Source of the DNA: Ectobacillus funiculus
GTDB taxonomy: Bacteria > Bacillota > Bacilli > Bacillales > Bacillaceae_G
NCBI RefSeq assembly: GCF_004138295.1
Contig: NZ_SCFM01000025.1
Span: 1-64,000 of the forward strand
Reading direction: 5' to 3'
DNA: 64,000 nt
The notes under the pieces are model-generated. The model was not told the DNA's origin and ran no database searches. It worked only from the letters and a program-made list of their open reading frames with translations. Below, one piece after another: positions 62,227 to 64,000 of the stretch. Numbering within the stretch: the stretch's first letter is position 1; each line of letters begins with the position of its first letter. Both the position numbers and the translations under genes were made by a program.

Positions 62227-64000
62227 TTATTTCACTTTTCTAAGTGTAAATATTTTGGAATCAAAATCTCGTTTATTCATAATAGCTGTATCATCAAAGC
62301 CCAATTCTCCCCTGATTGGCGGTGTTAATACAATTCCGATGTTTTCTAGCTCACTGCCTGTATACTGCAAGCCATTTTCTTCAATCTCATATAGAGCACT
62401 AGGATCTAATCCTGGAACCCTTACTCTTCGGTAGCCATCATTGGGAATAGACAGCACTTGGAACCATGCTACGATTGCCTGTTCTTTATCTTTTGTTTTT
62501 ACCATCCACATGGTTTCGTTTTCTTCAAAAGGACTAGCTAAACGGGTAAACTCTCCAAATAATAATAGTTCACGATTTCTTTTGTAGTATTTAATTTGTT
62601 CTTTGATTTCTTGCATTTCTTCCTCTGTTAATTTATTTGGATCTAATTCATATCCAAATACACCAAAAAACGCTACATTTGCACGAGTATCAAGTGGAGT
62701 AATTCGTCCAACTTGATGGTTAGGAACAGCAGATACATGTGCTCCTATAGAACTAACCGGATAAACCATTGAGGTGCCGTATTGAATTTTCAGGCGTTCG
62801 ATTGCATCACTATCATCACTTGTCCATGTTTGTGGAGCATAATAAAGCATTCCGGGATCAAATCGTCCGCCGCCTGATGCACAAGATTCAATTAGTAAAT
62901 TAGGGTGCCTTTCCAGTAATTTATCATATAAAGTGTAGACGCCTAAGATATAACGATGCATTAACTCCCCTTGTGATTTTGAATCTAAATAAGCTGAATA
63001 TGCTTCAGAAATATTCCGGTTCATATCCCATTTAACATAAGAAATGTTCGCATTACTTAAGATGTCATCCATCATTTCAAAAATATGTTCTACCACTTCT
63101 GGATTACCATAATCCAGTACATATTGAAAGCGAGCCGGTTTTCTAAAACGCCCTGGTGTCCCGATAATCCATTCAGGGTGTTCCTTCATTATATGAGAGT
63201 CACTGTTAGACATTTCTGGTTCGAACCACAGGCCAAACTCCATTCCTAAATCGTTTACCTTCTTCGCTAAACCATCAATTCCGTTGGGAAGCTTTTCTTT
63301 ATTCACATACCAGTCACCTAATGATGAATTATCTAAATCACGCTTTCCAAACCAGCCATCATCTAATACAAATAATTCCACACCTAACTCACTCGCTGTT
63401 TCCGCAATACTGATGATTTTGTCTTCCGTAAAATCTAAGTAGGTTCCTTCCCAGTTATTCATGACCACAGGACGAGCTTTATGTGCCCACTTAGGATTAA
63501 TTAAATGATTGTTATATAAATCGTGATAAGCGTGACTCATACCATTCAAACCTTTATCTGAAAATACAAGCACTGCTTCTGGGGAATAAAACTCACCATG
63601 TGGTTTTAATTTCCATTGGAAGCGGTTTGGATGGATACCAATCATTAAACGATTGACATAGTAGTTATCCACATCCACTTGAGCTAGAAAGTTCCCACTG
63701 TACACTAAGTTCATACTATATACATTGCCATGATTTTCTGTAGCTTCTGGATGCGCCAACGCAATAAAAGGATTATGGTGGTGGCTGCTTGCCCCGCGAG
63801 TTGAATATACTGCTTTAACTCCTGGTTCAGCTGGAGAACGATAAAAATGTCTTTCCCTGCCCCATAAGCCAGATAGGTGAATGACATCATATTTTTGATC
63901 CGGAATATCCACACTGGCGCTTAATAATCGTTCAATTGTAATATTTTCATTACCATTGTTGTGCAGGCGTACCGATCTTGTAATAACAGGAAGAGTATTG
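62227..64000 (-). CDS. Alpha-galactosidase, GH36 (5' part outside window)
   Basis: Open on the minus strand from the window edge to 62227, about 590 residues without the N-terminal part of the family's beta-sandwich (full length is about 730). The catalytic nucleophile lies in YVKWDMNRNIS and the acid/base in WTSDDSDAIERL; PVVMNNWEGTYLDFTE and ELFVLDDGWFGKRD are strongly conserved. It removes alpha-1,6-galactosides such as melibiose and raffinose. A GTG at 63912 is an internal codon, not the start, since the frame is open above it with family-like sequence. Confidence 0.93.
   Translation of the reverse strand, partial: NTLPVITRSVRLHNNGNENITIERLLSASVDIPDQKYDVIHLSGLWGRERHFYRSPAEPGVKAVYSTRGASSHHHNPFIALAHPEATENHGNVYSMNLVYSGNFLAQVDVDNYYVNRLMIGIHPNRFQWKLKPHGEFYSPEAVLVFSDKGLNGMSHAYHDLYNNHLINPKWAHKARPVVMNNWEGTYLDFTEDKIISIAETASELGVELFVLDDGWFGKRDLDNSSLGDWYVNKEKLPNGIDGLAKKVNDLGMEFGLWFEPEMSNSDSHIMKEHPEWIIGTPGRFRKPARFQYVLDYGNPEVVEHIFEMMDDILSNANISYVKWDMNRNISEAYSAYLDSKSQGELMHRYILGVYTLYDKLLERHPNLLIESCASGGGRFDPGMLYYAPQTWTSDDSDAIERLKIQYGTSMVYPVSSIGAHVSAVPNHQVGRITPLDTRANVAFFGVFGYELDPNKLTEEEMQEIKEQIKYYKRNRELLLFGEFTRLASPFEENETMWMVKTKDKEQAIVAWFQVLSIPNDGYRRVRVPGLDPSALYEIEENGLQYTGSELENIGIVLTPPIRGELGFDDTAIMNKRDFDSKIFTLRKVK

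Noticed and set aside
1-64000. CRISPR array, rRNA, tRNA or prophage genes
   Set aside because: No spaced repeat arrays, no tRNA/rRNA signatures and no phage structural genes noticed; the dispersed repeats are not regularly spaced.

Overview
The window reads as a chromosome segment from a spore-forming, exosporium-bearing Bacillaceae close to, but apparently outside, the Bacillus cereus group. The evidence is Firmicutes signals (AGGAGG ribosome sites, TTG/GTG starts, T-box leaders, FapR and PerR boxes), B. subtilis yjb/yjc gene neighbourhoods, and exosporium genes (ExsY/CotZ, CotO, ExsF/BxpB type). No rRNA, tRNA, CRISPR array or prophage is seen. The species is not assigned.

Layout. 1-6326 (minus) is most of a giant protein with no signal peptide: an N-terminal domain, a DUF11-like domain and about 20 carboxypeptidase-regulatory-like repeats; its 3' end lies outside the window. 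7218-8720 is a lactate-permease family transporter. 8871-15255 is the complete trpEGDCFBA operon (minus), preceded by two tandem tryptophan T-box riboswitches and a sigma-A-type promoter. 16219-22398 carries a Big_2 protein, a decayed EamA transporter, yjcH-yjcG-yjcF, the YjcD helicase, a Gln-rich miniprotein and yjcA.

22521-41078 is the accessory heart of the window and looks visibly more AT-rich. It starts with spore-surface structural genes (exsY/cotZ-like, cotO-like, exsF/bxpB-like, two orphan beta-rich proteins with sigma-K-like promoters). These are interleaved with a glycan locus: a CgeB-type glycosyltransferase, a 2-epimerase/4,6-dehydratase/RmlD-type reductase trio for a UDP-L-6-deoxy-HexNAc, another sugar-nucleotide SDR, two GT2 enzymes, two LamG-glycosyltransferase fusions, a DUF4915-like protein, a PAPS sulfotransferase and an APS kinase. 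My reading is a locus that builds a sulfated, 6-deoxy-aminosugar-containing glycan on the exosporium. That is inference from domains and neighbourhood.

41320-64000 returns to housekeeping genes: fabI with a FapR box, a SEDS protein, prpE, yjbO-nadK-relQ-yjbL (minus), yjbK, yjbI-spxH, dps with a PerR box, cidAB, a padR-DUF1700-DUF4097 operon with a palindromic operator, pepF, coiA, cls, mecA, yjbE, and an alpha-galactosidase cut by the right edge.

A dispersed structured repeat of about 135 bp occurs in at least 17 full or partial copies between genes. Paired base changes in its two halves preserve stem pairing, so it looks like a mobile, hairpin-forming element of the bcr/MITE kind.
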